From positions 1,619,858 to 1,683,857 of the forward strand of contig NZ_AP014568.1 in assembly GCF_000828895.1 (NCBI RefSeq): DNA of 64,000 bases, given 5' to 3'. The position numbers were made by a program, and so were the translations under genes. The DNA comes from Serpentinimonas raichei (GTDB taxonomy: Bacteria > Pseudomonadota > Gammaproteobacteria > Burkholderiales > Burkholderiaceae_C). This document shows, in pieces, positions 19,239 through 30,862 of this stretch (position 1 is its first letter; every line of letters starts with the position of its first letter). The notes beneath the pieces were generated by a model, which was not told where the DNA came from, made no database searches, and saw only the letters and a program-made list of their open reading frames with translations.

Positions 19239-19331
19239 GGGGGGTGGGTCCTCTCGTGGCCGCATTATCCGGGATCGTTGGGTTGATCTTGCCCCATGAT
19301 CTTGCGCCCTGATGCCGCGCCCAAACCGTGC

Positions 19332-19352
19332 TAGGATTTGCAGAAATCTGCA
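19332..19352 (+). promoter_or_regulatory. Candidate -10 and operator of the vapBC-like module
   Basis: A TAGGAT hexamer resembling a -10 is followed at once by the inverted repeat TGCAGA-AA-TCTGCA (19339-19352), 20 nt before the antitoxin ATG. Antitoxin-toxin complexes of this type normally repress their own operon through such palindromes. No convincing -35 is visible. Confidence 0.4.
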
Positions 19353-19372
19353 TTCAAACCTTGGGGTGGCCC

Positions 19373-19627
19373 ATGAGAACCACGCTGAACATCGAAGACG
19401 GCTTGCTGCTGCAGGCCAAGTCCTTTGCGGCACGGGAACACACCAGCCTGACACGGCTGATCGAGGAAGGTCTGTCGCTGCGTTTGCGGGCCGCGCAGGC
19501 CGCTCCCGCGCGCGCGCCGAAGTTGCCCCTCTACGCGGGACGCGGGGGTCTGCAGCCCACCATCCAGGACACCTTGAGCCAGCGTGCCCTGCTCGACGCC
19601 GCCGACGGAACTGAGCCAGCCCGATGA
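19373..19627 (+). CDS. VapB-like antitoxin
   Basis: This 84-residue protein starts MRTTLNIEDGLLLQAKSFAA, a ribbon-helix-helix-like N-terminus typical of antitoxins paired with PIN toxins. The C-terminal half (from about residue 45) is Ala/Pro-rich and probably the toxin-neutralising part. A GGGGTGG stretch serves as ribosome-binding site. Its stop overlaps the toxin's start (ATGA). Confidence 0.8.
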   Translation: MRTTLNIEDGLLLQAKSFAAREHTSLTRLIEEGLSLRLRAAQAAPARAPKLPLYAGRGGLQPTIQDTLSQRALLDAADGTEPAR

Positions 19628-20073
19628 CGCCCGATGTGAATGTGCTGGTGGCGGCCTCGCGCACAGACCATCCGCACCACGAGGCCGCACGGGCTTGGCT
19701 GGAGGCGGCCCTCAACGCCAGCGCAGTGCAGCAGCCGCTGGCCATTTTGCCGATGGTGGCAGCGGGTTTTGTGCGCCTGGTGACGCACCCCAAGGTGTTC
19801 AGGGAGCCGACACCGATTGCTGCCGCGCTGGAATTCATGCACGCCCTCTTGGATGCGCCCGGCGTTTACTTGCCTGCCTTGGGCCAGGAGTGGCCCGAAG
19901 TCGAACGCCTGTGCGCGCAACTGGGGCTGACCGGCAACGCCATACCCGATGCCTGGATTGCTGCAGCGGCGCAACACCACCATCTGCATCTGGTGACCTT
20001 TGACAAAGGCTTTCGCCGCTTGCTCAAACCCAGCAGGGTCACGGTGCTGAAAGCCGTGGCGCCAAGCCTGTAG
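19624..20073 (+). CDS. VapC-like PIN-domain ribonuclease toxin
   Basis: A 149-residue PIN-domain protein. The acidic cluster that binds metal in VapC nucleases is represented by D4 (MTPDVNVLVA), D109 (IPDAWIA) and D127 (VTFDKGF). The family cleaves tRNA or rRNA to halt growth. Translation is coupled to the antitoxin by a 4-nt overlap and has no strong ribosome-binding site of its own. Confidence 0.85.
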   Translation: MTPDVNVLVAASRTDHPHHEAARAWLEAALNASAVQQPLAILPMVAAGFVRLVTHPKVFREPTPIAAALEFMHALLDAPGVYLPALGQEWPEVERLCAQLGLTGNAIPDAWIAAAAQHHHLHLVTFDKGFRRLLKPSRVTVLKAVAPSL

Positions 20074-20084
20074 GGGGCGCAGGG

Positions 20085-20119
20085 TTGGCAAGCCAGCGCG
20101 TTGGCTACCCGGTTGCCAA
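20085..20119 (+). other. Inverted repeats after the vapC-like gene
   Basis: TTGGCAA at 20085-20091 is complementary to TTGCCAA at 20113-20119, and AGCCA (20091-20095) to TGGCT (20102-20106) inside it. No U-tract follows, so terminator function is doubtful. The rest of the 180-bp gap before valS shows only a weak TAAAAT (20147-20152) as a possible -10. Confidence 0.3.
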
Positions 20120-20255
20120 GCCGCTGGGCCGTGTTGGGTGGCCCATTAAAATCAGGGTCAAATAACCGCGCCACGCGCTGCCTTCTCCACCACCGCCTTC
20201 ACCGCATCCTGCGGCGTGCCGTGCGCGCCCTCTTCTCCTTGCCACCGAGGTTTCC

Positions 20256-23555
<3,300 letters not shown>

Positions 23556-23583
23556 GCGCGGGGCGGGTACCTAGGTAACCGCC

Positions 23584-23811
23584 TTAGCGCCGGCGCAGCA
23601 CCGAAACGTACTCCGGCCCGGTGCCTTGCTGCTCGATCAGCTCATTGCCGGTCTGCTTGGCAAAGGCCTGAAAATCGCGCACCGAGCCGGAGTCGGTGGC
23701 AACCACCTTCAGCGTTTGGCCGCTGCTCATTTCGGCCAATACCTTTTTGGCTTTGAGGATGGGCAGCGGGCAGTTCAGGCCGCGCACGTCGAGTTCTCGG
23801 TCAACATTCAT
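23584..23811 (-). CDS. TusA-family sulfurtransferase
   Basis: A 75-residue protein with the TusA/SirA motif RGLNCPLPILK; C14 in CPxP is the sulfur-accepting residue. TusA proteins relay persulfide sulfur for tRNA thiolation or other sulfur metabolism. It lies 51 nt downstream of cysM on the same strand, and the pair may be linked to cysteine/sulfur supply. The start chosen gives the normal family length; a longer in-frame start would add 16 residues. Confidence 0.88.
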   Translation of the reverse strand: MNVDRELDVRGLNCPLPILKAKKVLAEMSSGQTLKVVATDSGSVRDFQAFAKQTGNELIEQQGTGPEYVSVLRRR

Positions 23812-23862
23812 GGGGGTATTTTCACCTTTGGCGCGATTGTATGCTGGTGGCCGCCCCACCCC

Positions 23863-24843
23863 TCAAGCCGGAAACACCCCGGTCGACAGGTAGCGGTCGC
23901 CGCGGTCGCAGACCACAAAGGCGATGGTGGCGTTTTGCACCGTGGCCGCCAGTTGCAGCGCCACCCAACAGGCCCCAGCGGCCGAAATGCCGGCAAAAAT
24001 GCCCTCCTCGCGCGCCAGCCGGCGGCACATCTGCTCGGCCTCGGCCTGGCTCACATACACCAGCTCATCGACGTGCGCGGGGTCGTAGATCTTGGGCAGA
24101 TACTCCGGCGGCCATTTGCGGATGCCCGGAATGCGCGAGCCCTCGCTCGGCTGCGCGCCGATGATGCGCACTTTTGGGTTGCGCTCCTTGAGGTAGCGGC
24201 TCACGCCGGTGATGGTGCCGGTGGTGCCCATGGCGCTCACAAAGTGGGTGATCTGCCCACCGGTTTGCTGCCACAGCTCGGGGCCGGTGCTCTCGTAGTG
24301 GATGCGCGGGTTGTCGGGGTTGGCGAACTGGTCCAGCACCCGGCCCTTGCCCTCGCGCTGCATTTTTTCGGCCAGATCGCGCGCGTATTCCATGCCGCCG
24401 CTCTTGGGCGTGAGGATCAGCTCGGCGCCAAAGGCCTTCATGGTCTGGGCGCGCTCGATCGAGAGGTCTTCGGGCATGATCAGCAGCATGCGGTAGCCCT
24501 TGATCGCCGCCGCCATCGCCAGCGCAATGCCAGTGTTGCCCGAAGTGGCCTCGATCAGCGTGTCGCCGGGGCGGATTTCGCCGCGCTCTTGGGCGCGCTG
24601 GATCATGGACAGCGCCGGCCGGTCTTTCACCGAACCGGCTGGGTTGTTGCCTTCGAGCTTGCCCAGCACCACGTTGCCGCGCGCGCGGTTGGCCTCGGCC
24701 TCGATGCGCTGCAAGGCCACCAGCGGGGTGTTGCCCACGGTGGCTTCGATGCCCGGGTAGTGGCGTGGGGCGCTGGGCGGCTTGGGGCTGCGCTTCGGGG
24801 CGCTGGCCTTGGGGCCGGACTTGGATGGGGTGGCACGGGGCAT
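23863..24843 (-). CDS. cysM: Cysteine synthase B (CysM)
   Basis: A PLP-dependent enzyme making L-cysteine from O-acetylserine and sulfide or thiosulfate. The PLP lysine is K73 in NNPAGSVKDRP, the substrate loop SGNTG follows, and the phosphate-binding loop is GTTGTITG. CysM, not CysK, fits the overall sequence and the KWPPEYLPKI segment. The N-terminal 28 residues are a Lys/Pro/Ser-rich extension outside the fold. I chose the ATG behind GGAAAAAT; an earlier start would lengthen that tail by 17 residues. Confidence 0.92.
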   Translation of the reverse strand: MPRATPSKSGPKASAPKRSPKPPSAPRHYPGIEATVGNTPLVALQRIEAEANRARGNVVLGKLEGNNPAGSVKDRPALSMIQRAQERGEIRPGDTLIEATSGNTGIALAMAAAIKGYRMLLIMPEDLSIERAQTMKAFGAELILTPKSGGMEYARDLAEKMQREGKGRVLDQFANPDNPRIHYESTGPELWQQTGGQITHFVSAMGTTGTITGVSRYLKERNPKVRIIGAQPSEGSRIPGIRKWPPEYLPKIYDPAHVDELVYVSQAEAEQMCRRLAREEGIFAGISAAGACWVALQLAATVQNATIAFVVCDRGDRYLSTGVFPA

Positions 24844-24913
24844 GGCAGGATTTTTCCGGGACTGTGGGCTAGTGAATGGGCCATACTGTGCCATAATTCG
24901 CGGCTACTCCAGT

Positions 24914-25001
24914 GCCGGAGTGGCGAAATTGGTAGACGCAGCAGATTCAAAATCTGCCGGAGTAACCCTCCGTGCCGGTTCGAGTCCGGCCCCCGGCACC
25001 A
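24914..25001 (+). tRNA. tRNA-Leu (anticodon CAA)
   Basis: An 88-nt class II tRNA with encoded CCA. The acceptor stem GCCGGAG pairs with CCCCGGC (one A-C mismatch at pair 6), the anticodon arm is GCAGA-TTCAAAA-TCTGC with anticodon CAA, a long variable arm (CCGGAGTAACCCTCCG region) is present, and the T arm is GCCGG-TTCGAGT-CCGGC. It decodes UUG. A CATAAT at 24892-24897 may be its -10. Confidence 0.95.
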
Positions 25002-25008
25002 AAATGCA

Positions 25009-25048
25009 AAGGCAGCATCCACAAGATGTTGCCTTTTCTTTTGATTTT
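25009..25048 (+). terminator. Rho-independent terminator of tRNA-Leu
   Basis: An 11-bp stem (25009-25019 with 25025-25035, containing one G-T pair) and a 5-nt loop are followed by a T-rich tract. It lies 8 nt past the tRNA and directly before the exchanger gene's ribosome-binding site. Confidence 0.85.
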
Positions 25049-25068
25049 TCATCTTGGGGAGTTGTCGC

Positions 25069-26073
25069 ATGTCCGCCGCATTGCCTTTGCTGATGCCCAT
25101 GCTGGCCATCGTCGTCGGCCTCGTGGTTTTGGTCTGGTCGGCCGACAAGTTCATCGACGCCGCCGCCACGGTGGCGCGCCACTACGCGCTGCCGCCGCTG
25201 CTGATCGGGGTGGTGATCATCGGCTTTGGCACCTCGGCCCCGGAGCTGACGGTCTCGGCCATTTCGGCGCTCGAAGGCAGCCCCGGCATCGCGCTGGGCA
25301 ACGCCTATGGCTCCAACATCGCCAACATCGCCCTCATCCTGGGCATCACAGCCCTGATCAGCCCGATCGTGGTGCAGTCGGGCATTTTGCGCAAAGAGCT
25401 GCCGCTGCTGGTGGGGGTGACGCTGTTGTCGGTGGCGCTGCTGTGGGACTTGCACATCAGCCGGCTCGACGCCGCCGTGTTGCTGCTCACTTTTGCCGCG
25501 ATCATGGCTTGGTCGGTCTGGCACAGCCTGCGCTCGGGCGACGACACGCTGGGTACAGAGACGCAGGCCGAGCTGGGCGCCCACACCTTGGCCACGGTGC
25601 GGCTGGCTTGGGTCTGGCTGGCCGCTGGTTTGCTGCTGCTGATCGCCAGCTCGCGCCTGTTGGTCTGGGGGGCGGTGCAGGCGGCGCAGGGGCTGGGGGT
25701 GAGTGAGCTGGTGATCGGGCTCACGGTGGTGGCGGTCGGCACCTCGCTGCCGGAGCTGGCCTCGTGCATCGCGGCGGCGCGCAAAAAGGAGCACGATCTG
25801 GCGATCGGCAACATCCTGGGCTCGAACCTGTTCAACACGCTGGCGGTGGTGGGGCTGGCGGGCGCGATCCACCCGTTGGCCGCTGAACCCGAGGTGCTCA
25901 GCCGCGATTTGCTGGTGGTGGGCGCGCTGACGCTGGCCCTGTTTGTGCTGGCGCGCCAGCGCCGGGGCCGGCCGGGGCAGATTTCGCGCTGGAGCGGGGC
26001 CGCGCTGCTGCTCACGTTCGTGGGCTACACAGTATTTTTACTCACCACCAGCGTGGCCCAAGGCCCGGCTTGA
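25069..26073 (+). CDS. Calcium/sodium exchanger, YrbG-like
   Basis: A 334-residue inner membrane cation exchanger with about ten membrane segments. The two inverted alpha-repeats carry the ion-binding motifs GFGTSAPEL (about 52-60) and GTSLPELAS (about 223-231), as in YrbG/NCX proteins. It should swap Na+ or H+ against Ca2+. GGGGAG lies 8 nt before the ATG. It sits directly after the tRNA terminator and probably needs its own promoter, which I cannot place. Confidence 0.9.
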   Translation: MSAALPLLMPMLAIVVGLVVLVWSADKFIDAAATVARHYALPPLLIGVVIIGFGTSAPELTVSAISALEGSPGIALGNAYGSNIANIALILGITALISPIVVQSGILRKELPLLVGVTLLSVALLWDLHISRLDAAVLLLTFAAIMAWSVWHSLRSGDDTLGTETQAELGAHTLATVRLAWVWLAAGLLLLIASSRLLVWGAVQAAQGLGVSELVIGLTVVAVGTSLPELASCIAAARKKEHDLAIGNILGSNLFNTLAVVGLAGAIHPLAAEPEVLSRDLLVVGALTLALFVLARQRRGRPGQISRWSGAALLLTFVGYTVFLLTTSVAQGPA

Positions 26074-26124
26074 GGGCCCCTCAACCCTTGAAGCCCTTGC
26101 CGCCCCGCCCTCCTCCTGGCGCTC

Positions 26125-27075
26125 CTAGCCTTTTAGCCCCTGCCACACACTCGGAAAACGCAGCACCAAGCGCAATTCGCGCTGCATGCGCTGGTTGCGC
26201 AAGCGGCGCGATTCGCTCATGAATGAGAGCAGCGCGGGCGACAGTTGCTGCTCGGCCTGCTTGCGCGTGATGCGCGCTGGCCGCGCCAACCCATACAGGT
26301 CGGCGGCGAGGTCGAAGTAATCGCCCATGCGCAGATCGGTGTCGTCGCAGACGTTGAAGGCGCGCTGGGGCGCGCGGCACCAGAGCGCGCGCAGGCAGGC
26401 CCGGGCCAGATCGTCGGCGTGGATGTGGTTGGTAAACACATCGTCTTCGGGGCACAGCACCGGGGTGCCACGCAGCAGGCGCGCCTGGGCACCGCCGGGG
26501 CGGCCGCCGCCGTAGATGCCGGGAATGCGCAGCAGCGACACATCCACCCCGCGCCGGCGGCCCCAGTCGCGCCAGGTGCGCTCGGCGTCGAGCCGGCGCT
26601 GCGCCCTTGCCGTGGAGGGCTGGGGCGTGCGGGTCTCGCTCACCCACTGGCCGGCGCAGTCGCCATACACCCCGCTGGTGGAGCCATAGACCAGTTTGTA
26701 CGGCGCGCTGCGCCGCCCCAGCGCTTGCGCCAAGGCGCGGCTGCGTGGGTCCAATCCAGCCGATACAACCGAATCACCCGGCCCACCCATCCCGCCCGGT
26801 GGCGGGGCCAGATGCAGCACCCGCGTGGCCAAACCGGCCAGCCGCGCCAGGGTCTCGGGGCGGTCCAGGTCGCCCAGCAAGGGCGTGACTCCCGCCAGTC
26901 GCAGATCGGGCAGGCGCTGCGGCGAGGATGTCAACGCCAGCAGGCGCACCCGGCCCTGCCCGGGCCCCTGCCCTCCCCCCAGCAGCGCCGCGCAGCGCAA
27001 GCCCACGTCGCCGCAACCCACGATCAACACCCGTTCGCGCCGAAAGCGGGCCGGCAATGCCCCCAGAAAAGCCAT
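26125..27075 (-). CDS. NAD(P)-binding SDR/epimerase-like protein (YeeZ type)
   Basis: This 316-residue extended-SDR-like protein has the nucleotide-binding GCGDVG at 20-25 and a YGSTSGVYG segment near 150. The classical YxxxK pair is not obvious, so it may be a non-canonical epimerase/dehydratase homologue. Substrate unknown. It converges with the exchanger gene and is divergent from the ferredoxin-reductase gene, with 70 bp between the two starts. Confidence 0.75.
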   Translation of the reverse strand: MAFLGALPARFRRERVLIVGCGDVGLRCAALLGGGQGPGQGRVRLLALTSSPQRLPDLRLAGVTPLLGDLDRPETLARLAGLATRVLHLAPPPGGMGGPGDSVVSAGLDPRSRALAQALGRRSAPYKLVYGSTSGVYGDCAGQWVSETRTPQPSTARAQRRLDAERTWRDWGRRRGVDVSLLRIPGIYGGGRPGGAQARLLRGTPVLCPEDDVFTNHIHADDLARACLRALWCRAPQRAFNVCDDTDLRMGDYFDLAADLYGLARPARITRKQAEQQLSPALLSFMSESRRLRNQRMQRELRLVLRFPSVWQGLKG

Positions 27076-27145
27076 GAGCGGATTCCAATTTGAGAAAATG
27101 CCGGATTTAGGCCGTCACCGGCCACACCACAGGAACCGTGCCCGC

Positions 27146-28183
27146 ATGACATACACCATCACCATCGAGCCCAGCGGCCGCCAGTTTAGCGCCCAGCCCG
27201 ACGAAACCCTGCTCGCTGCCGCCATCCGCCAAGGCGTGCCCCTGCCCTACGGCTGCCAAGACGGCGCTTGCGGCAGCTGCAAATGCAAAAAACTGCAAGG
27301 CGAGGTGCTGCACGATCCCTATCAGGCCAAGGCCTTGTCGGAGCAGGAAGCCAGCGCCGGGCTGATCTTGGCCTGCCGCGCCCATGCGCAGAGCGACCTG
27401 CGGCTGGAGTCGCGCCAAATCGGGGCCGCCGACGCCTTGCCCGTCAAGCGCCTGCCGGTGCGCGTCAGCCGCTTGCAGCGCGCCACGCCCGACGTGATGA
27501 TCCTGCACCTGCAACTGCCCGCCAGCGACGCCTTCGGCTACCACGCCGGCCAGTACGTCGATGTGCTGCTGCGCGACGGCAGCCGGCGCAGCTACTCGAT
27601 GGCCAACGCGCCCCACTTCCAGGCCTTGGCGCCGGGGCTGGAACTGCACATCCGGCACCTGCCCGGCGGCCTGTTCACCGACCACGTGTTCGGGGCCATG
27701 AAAGAGAAGGAAATTTTGCGCATCGAAGGCCCGCACGGGGGGTTTTACCTGCGCCAAGGCGGCAACAACCAGCCCATGATTTTGCTGGCTTCCGGCACCG
27801 GCATGGCCCCCATCAAGGCACTGATCGAGCACCTGCGCTACCAAAACATCGAGCGCCCCACCACCCTGTACTGGGGCGTGCGCCGCCCGAGCGATCTGTA
27901 CCTGAACGACTGGATCGCCGCCCAGTGCGCCGATATGCCCAATCTGCGCTACGTGCCGGTGCTGTCGGACGCGCTGCCCGAAGACGGCTGGAGCGGGCGC
28001 TGCGGCTTCGTGCACTTGGCGGTGCTGCAAGACTTCCCGGACTTGAGCGGGCACCAAGTCTATGCCTGCGGCGCCCCGGTGATGGTGGAGGCGGCTCGGC
28101 GCGACTTTGCGGCCGCCGGTTTGCCTGCCGACGAGTTCTACGCCGACGCCTTCACCTCGGCGCTGGACAAACTGGGGGCTTGA
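27146..28183 (+). CDS. Ferredoxin-type NAD(P)H reductase, CDP-6-deoxy-delta-3,4-glucoseen reductase-like
   Basis: A 345-residue fusion. The N-terminal plant-type [2Fe-2S] ferredoxin domain has C37, C42, C45 and C77. An FAD-binding domain contains RRSYSMAN, and a C-terminal NAD(P) domain contains LASGTGMAPIKA. The layout matches AscD-like and oxygenase reductase components and passes electrons from NAD(P)H to a partner. No partner oxygenase or sugar gene is near, so the name reflects homology only. A CAGGAA site precedes the ATG. Confidence 0.85.
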   Translation: MTYTITIEPSGRQFSAQPDETLLAAAIRQGVPLPYGCQDGACGSCKCKKLQGEVLHDPYQAKALSEQEASAGLILACRAHAQSDLRLESRQIGAADALPVKRLPVRVSRLQRATPDVMILHLQLPASDAFGYHAGQYVDVLLRDGSRRSYSMANAPHFQALAPGLELHIRHLPGGLFTDHVFGAMKEKEILRIEGPHGGFYLRQGGNNQPMILLASGTGMAPIKALIEHLRYQNIERPTTLYWGVRRPSDLYLNDWIAAQCADMPNLRYVPVLSDALPEDGWSGRCGFVHLAVLQDFPDLSGHQVYACGAPVMVEAARRDFAAAGLPADEFYADAFTSALDKLGA

Positions 28184-28211
28184 AGCGCTGCCGCGCAGCC
28201 CATTGCCCCGC

Positions 28212-28847
28212 TCAGCGCGGCGGCGCTTCGGCCAGCAGCAGCCGCACGTCGGCGGCGATGGCCTCGGCCGGGCTGCCGAAAGCGTGGTGCAGGCGCACCC
28301 GGCCTTGTGGGTCAAAGAAAAATTTGCCAGCCGAGTGGTCGATGGTGTAGCTGCCGGGGGTGCGACCCTCGACCCGTTTGAAATAGACCCGAAACGAGCG
28401 CGCCAGCGCGGGCAGATTGGCTTCTGCGGTGTAGAGCGCCAAAAAAGTGGGATCGAAAGCCGCCATGTAGGCGCGCATGACCTCGGGCGTGTCGCGCGCC
28501 GGGTCCAGGCTCACAAACAGCACCTGCATGCGCCCGGCCTGCTCGCCCAACAAGCGCCGCGCCTGCGCCAAGGTGCCCATGCTGGTCGGGCACACATCGG
28601 GGCAGTGCACGAAGCCAAAAAACACCGCCACCACCTGGCCTCGAAAATCGGCCAGCGTGCGCCGCTGCCCGTTGTGGTCGGTGAGGTCGAAGCCGGTGGC
28701 GTAGTTGGCCCCGGTGATGTCGATGCCGGCAAAGGGCGAGCGCGGGCTGCAGGCGGCCAAGCTGCCCAATAAACCCAGCGCGCCCAGCGCCGCAGCGCCT
28801 TGCAGCAGGCGGCGGCGGCAGGCCAAAGGGGAAGGCTGATCGGGCAT
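28212..28847 (-). CDS. SCO1/SenC family copper chaperone, lipoprotein
   Basis: A 211-residue periplasmic membrane-anchored protein. A hydrophobic N-terminus ends in lipobox LAAC with C33. The thioredoxin-like domain carries the copper-binding CPDVC (C82, C86) and H171 (TIDHSAG). Members deliver copper to cytochrome c oxidase subunit II. It converges on the reductase gene and no oxidase gene is in the window. Confidence 0.92.
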   Translation of the reverse strand: MPDQPSPLACRRRLLQGAAALGALGLLGSLAACSPRSPFAGIDITGANYATGFDLTDHNGQRRTLADFRGQVVAVFFGFVHCPDVCPTSMGTLAQARRLLGEQAGRMQVLFVSLDPARDTPEVMRAYMAAFDPTFLALYTAEANLPALARSFRVYFKRVEGRTPGSYTIDHSAGKFFFDPQGRVRLHHAFGSPAEAIAADVRLLLAEAPPR

Positions 28848-28892
28848 GGTTACGGGCTTTGGTTGTGGATTCGGTGCCGGCTGCAGCGTGGA

Positions 28893-29297
28893 TCAGTCGT
28901 TACTCAAAATAACCGGCCCGATTGCTGCTATAAAGTGCTCTGCCTGCTCCACCATCTGCCTTGCATCGTCCGCTTCAACGCTGCTGCCAGCATAGTCGGC
29001 CAGCAAGCGGATTTCGTGTGCACGGTTCAATAGCCGCCCAAGCTCTCTGGCCAGCGGGCCGTTCTTGACCAAATGCTGCCCAAAAGCCGCGATCAAGCCA
29101 CTGTGGGTGCGCGCAATATCCGGCTCAACCGGGGCTCCTGTTGCCAGCAAAGCGGCTCGGGCCGCGTCAAACATCGCGTAGTAAGCTCGATTGACCGCGC
29201 CATCGGTGTCGCCATGCTCAAGCAGCACCCACGCAGAGGCGCAAGCTGTGGCCGCCTTGCCCATAAAAACCTCGGCTGACAAGGGGGACTTGCTCAC
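28893..29297 (-). CDS. HEPN-domain protein of an MNT/HEPN pair
   Basis: This 134-residue all-helical protein resembles UPF0332/HEPN proteins, with NRAYYAMFDAARAALL (36-51) as the conserved core and NRAHEIR (91-97) near the position of the RX4-6H RNase motif, though the exact motif is not clear. In such pairs HEPN is a ribonuclease toxin whose activity is blocked by its nucleotidyltransferase partner. It overlaps the upstream MNT gene by 4 nt (ATGA). Confidence 0.8.
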   Translation of the reverse strand: MSKSPLSAEVFMGKAATACASAWVLLEHGDTDGAVNRAYYAMFDAARAALLATGAPVEPDIARTHSGLIAAFGQHLVKNGPLARELGRLLNRAHEIRLLADYAGSSVEADDARQMVEQAEHFIAAIGPVILSND

Positions 29298-29632
29298 AGG
29301 CGCACGCCCTCGTTATCGATGCGCTGGAGCAGGGAGGGATTGGAGTGCAGGCCCGGGTTTTCCCATTCGTCAAGCCAGACCGGAAGCGGGGAGACAAGAA
29401 TGCCGCTATCGAGCATGGCGTCGAAAGCGGCATCGGCCATGTCGAGCTTGGTGCTTAGCAGACGCTGGTGCGGGCCTCGCAACAGCACGGCCACGTCGGC
29501 ATCGCTGTCGGGGCGATGTGTTCCGCGCGCACGGCTGCCATAAACAATGGCCCCAGCCATGTCGTAGCGGCTGGCGATCAACGCCAAAAAGCGACGCACG
29601 GCAGCCTCGGTGTTGGGGTCAAGTCGGCTCAT
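29294..29632 (-). CDS. MNT-type minimal nucleotidyltransferase antitoxin
   Basis: A 112-residue nucleotidyltransferase with the GSx10DxD signature: G32-S33 and D44/D46 in GSRARGTHRPDSDAD. The family adenylylates the partner HEPN toxin. It comes first in the operon, with the HEPN gene overlapping its end. A palindrome next to a TACAAT hexamer lies about 100 nt upstream. Confidence 0.88.
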   Translation of the reverse strand: MSRLDPNTEAAVRRFLALIASRYDMAGAIVYGSRARGTHRPDSDADVAVLLRGPHQRLLSTKLDMADAAFDAMLDSGILVSPLPVWLDEWENPGLHSNPSLLQRIDNEGVRL

Positions 29633-29723
29633 GCAAACCTCGCTCGGTTGGGTGATTCAATCGCTGCACCGCCTTGGGGTATGGCTCCACGGTGCCACTG
29701 CAGCGCTCACTGGAAAGAAAACC

Positions 29724-29746
29724 GCTGCGCCTGCGCAGCCATTGTA
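29724..29746 (-). promoter_or_regulatory. Candidate promoter/operator of the MNT/HEPN pair
   Basis: Read on the minus strand, a TACAAT -10-like hexamer (29746-29741) is followed by the perfect inverted repeat GCTGCGC-AG-GCGCAGC (29739-29724), about where transcription would start. The -35 is poor. A repressor site for self-control is the likely role. Confidence 0.4.
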
Positions 29747-29818
29747 AATTGCACTGACCGATCGGGACGCATTGATCGGGGACATTATCGGGGGAGCGCG
29801 CAATGATCGATTTGCTAC

Positions 29819-30730
29819 TCAAGCCGAGCGCGGCCGGCGCAACAGGGTGCGCATGTCGTCGAGCGCCACGGTGCTGGATGCGGCCACGGGCACCCGGGGT
29901 GCTGCCTTGAGGGCGTGGCCATAGACCACTTCCACCGTCAGGCACAAGTGGCCGCCGGCGTTGCGCGGCAGTTGCTGCTCCAGCGCTTGCAGCAGGCGCT
30001 GGCGGTGCGCGCGGCCACGCAGGCCTTCGGGGCGCTGCAGGTGCAGGTTACGCCCGCCCTCGCGCAAGTCCTGCAACAGGCGCTCGGCGCTGGGGTAGCT
30101 CAGGGTCAGGCGCTCCATGTCGAGCACCGGGGCGTTAAACCCGGCCTGCACCAGCATGTCGCCCCAGTCGTGCATGTCGGTGTAGGGCTGATGCGGCGGC
30201 GGCCAGCCCAGCGCCTGATAGACGCGGCGCAGCTCCAGCAAGGTGTCGGGCCCTAGGCCCGAGAAAAACAACAAGCCCTCGGGGCGCAGCCAATCGCGCC
30301 AGTGCGCCAGCAGCGCCTGCGGCTGCGCATACAGGTGCAGCGCCATATTGGCCCAGAGCATGTCGGCCTGGCCGGGTTGCAGGGCGGCGCCGCTGGCTTG
30401 CCGCTGTGGCCGCCCTTGCTCGTCGAGCGCCTGCCAACGCGCCTCGGGGTAGCGCGCCTGCACCGCCTGCTGCGCCAGCAAGCCGCCCAGTGCCGGATTC
30501 CAGCTCAGCCATGCGCTGGGCCGCTGCGTCAGCCAGTCCAGCCGCTGCGCCATGCGCTGGCCGATTTCCTCATGCAGCCACGGGCTTGCGGGGCGGGCCA
30601 AGGTGCGCCAACGCTGCGCCGCCACCGGGTCGAGGTCGGGCACGCCAGCGGCCACCGATTGGGACTCGCCACGGGCCGCATCCGGCGCATGGACGGCAGC
30701 TTGGTCTATGGGATCAATGGGTGGGCGCAT
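29819..30730 (-). CDS. bioC: BioC-like SAM-dependent methyltransferase
   Basis: A 303-residue protein resembling the BioC family, which methylates malonyl-ACP (or CoA) at the start of biotin synthesis. Features include the FSGLGPDTLLELR segment and MHDWGDMLVQAGF. The usual SAM motif I (DLGCGTG) is replaced by a weaker SWNPALGG, so binding or activity may be altered. No other bio genes are in the window. Start placed at the ATG giving MRPPIDP; an ATG 33 nt upstream is possible. Confidence 0.7.
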   Translation of the reverse strand: MRPPIDPIDQAAVHAPDAARGESQSVAAGVPDLDPVAAQRWRTLARPASPWLHEEIGQRMAQRLDWLTQRPSAWLSWNPALGGLLAQQAVQARYPEARWQALDEQGRPQRQASGAALQPGQADMLWANMALHLYAQPQALLAHWRDWLRPEGLLFFSGLGPDTLLELRRVYQALGWPPPHQPYTDMHDWGDMLVQAGFNAPVLDMERLTLSYPSAERLLQDLREGGRNLHLQRPEGLRGRAHRQRLLQALEQQLPRNAGGHLCLTVEVVYGHALKAAPRVPVAASSTVALDDMRTLLRRPRSA

Positions 30731-30862
30731 GGCAGGAAAAAGTTTCGGGCAGTATAGGCCCACGTGCTCGATTTTCTGCTCGGCTTGCTGCCTGTGCCAC
30801 AGGGTACGCGCGCCGCCAAGGCCAAGCCAGCCGCCCCATGACCGGGGTGAGCACCCCGCCTG

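Noticed and set aside
30768..30848. Short plus-strand GTG frame of about 26 codons between bioC and the fimT-like gene
   Set aside because: No ribosome-binding site, no family features, and too short to support. The region otherwise holds nothing I can name.
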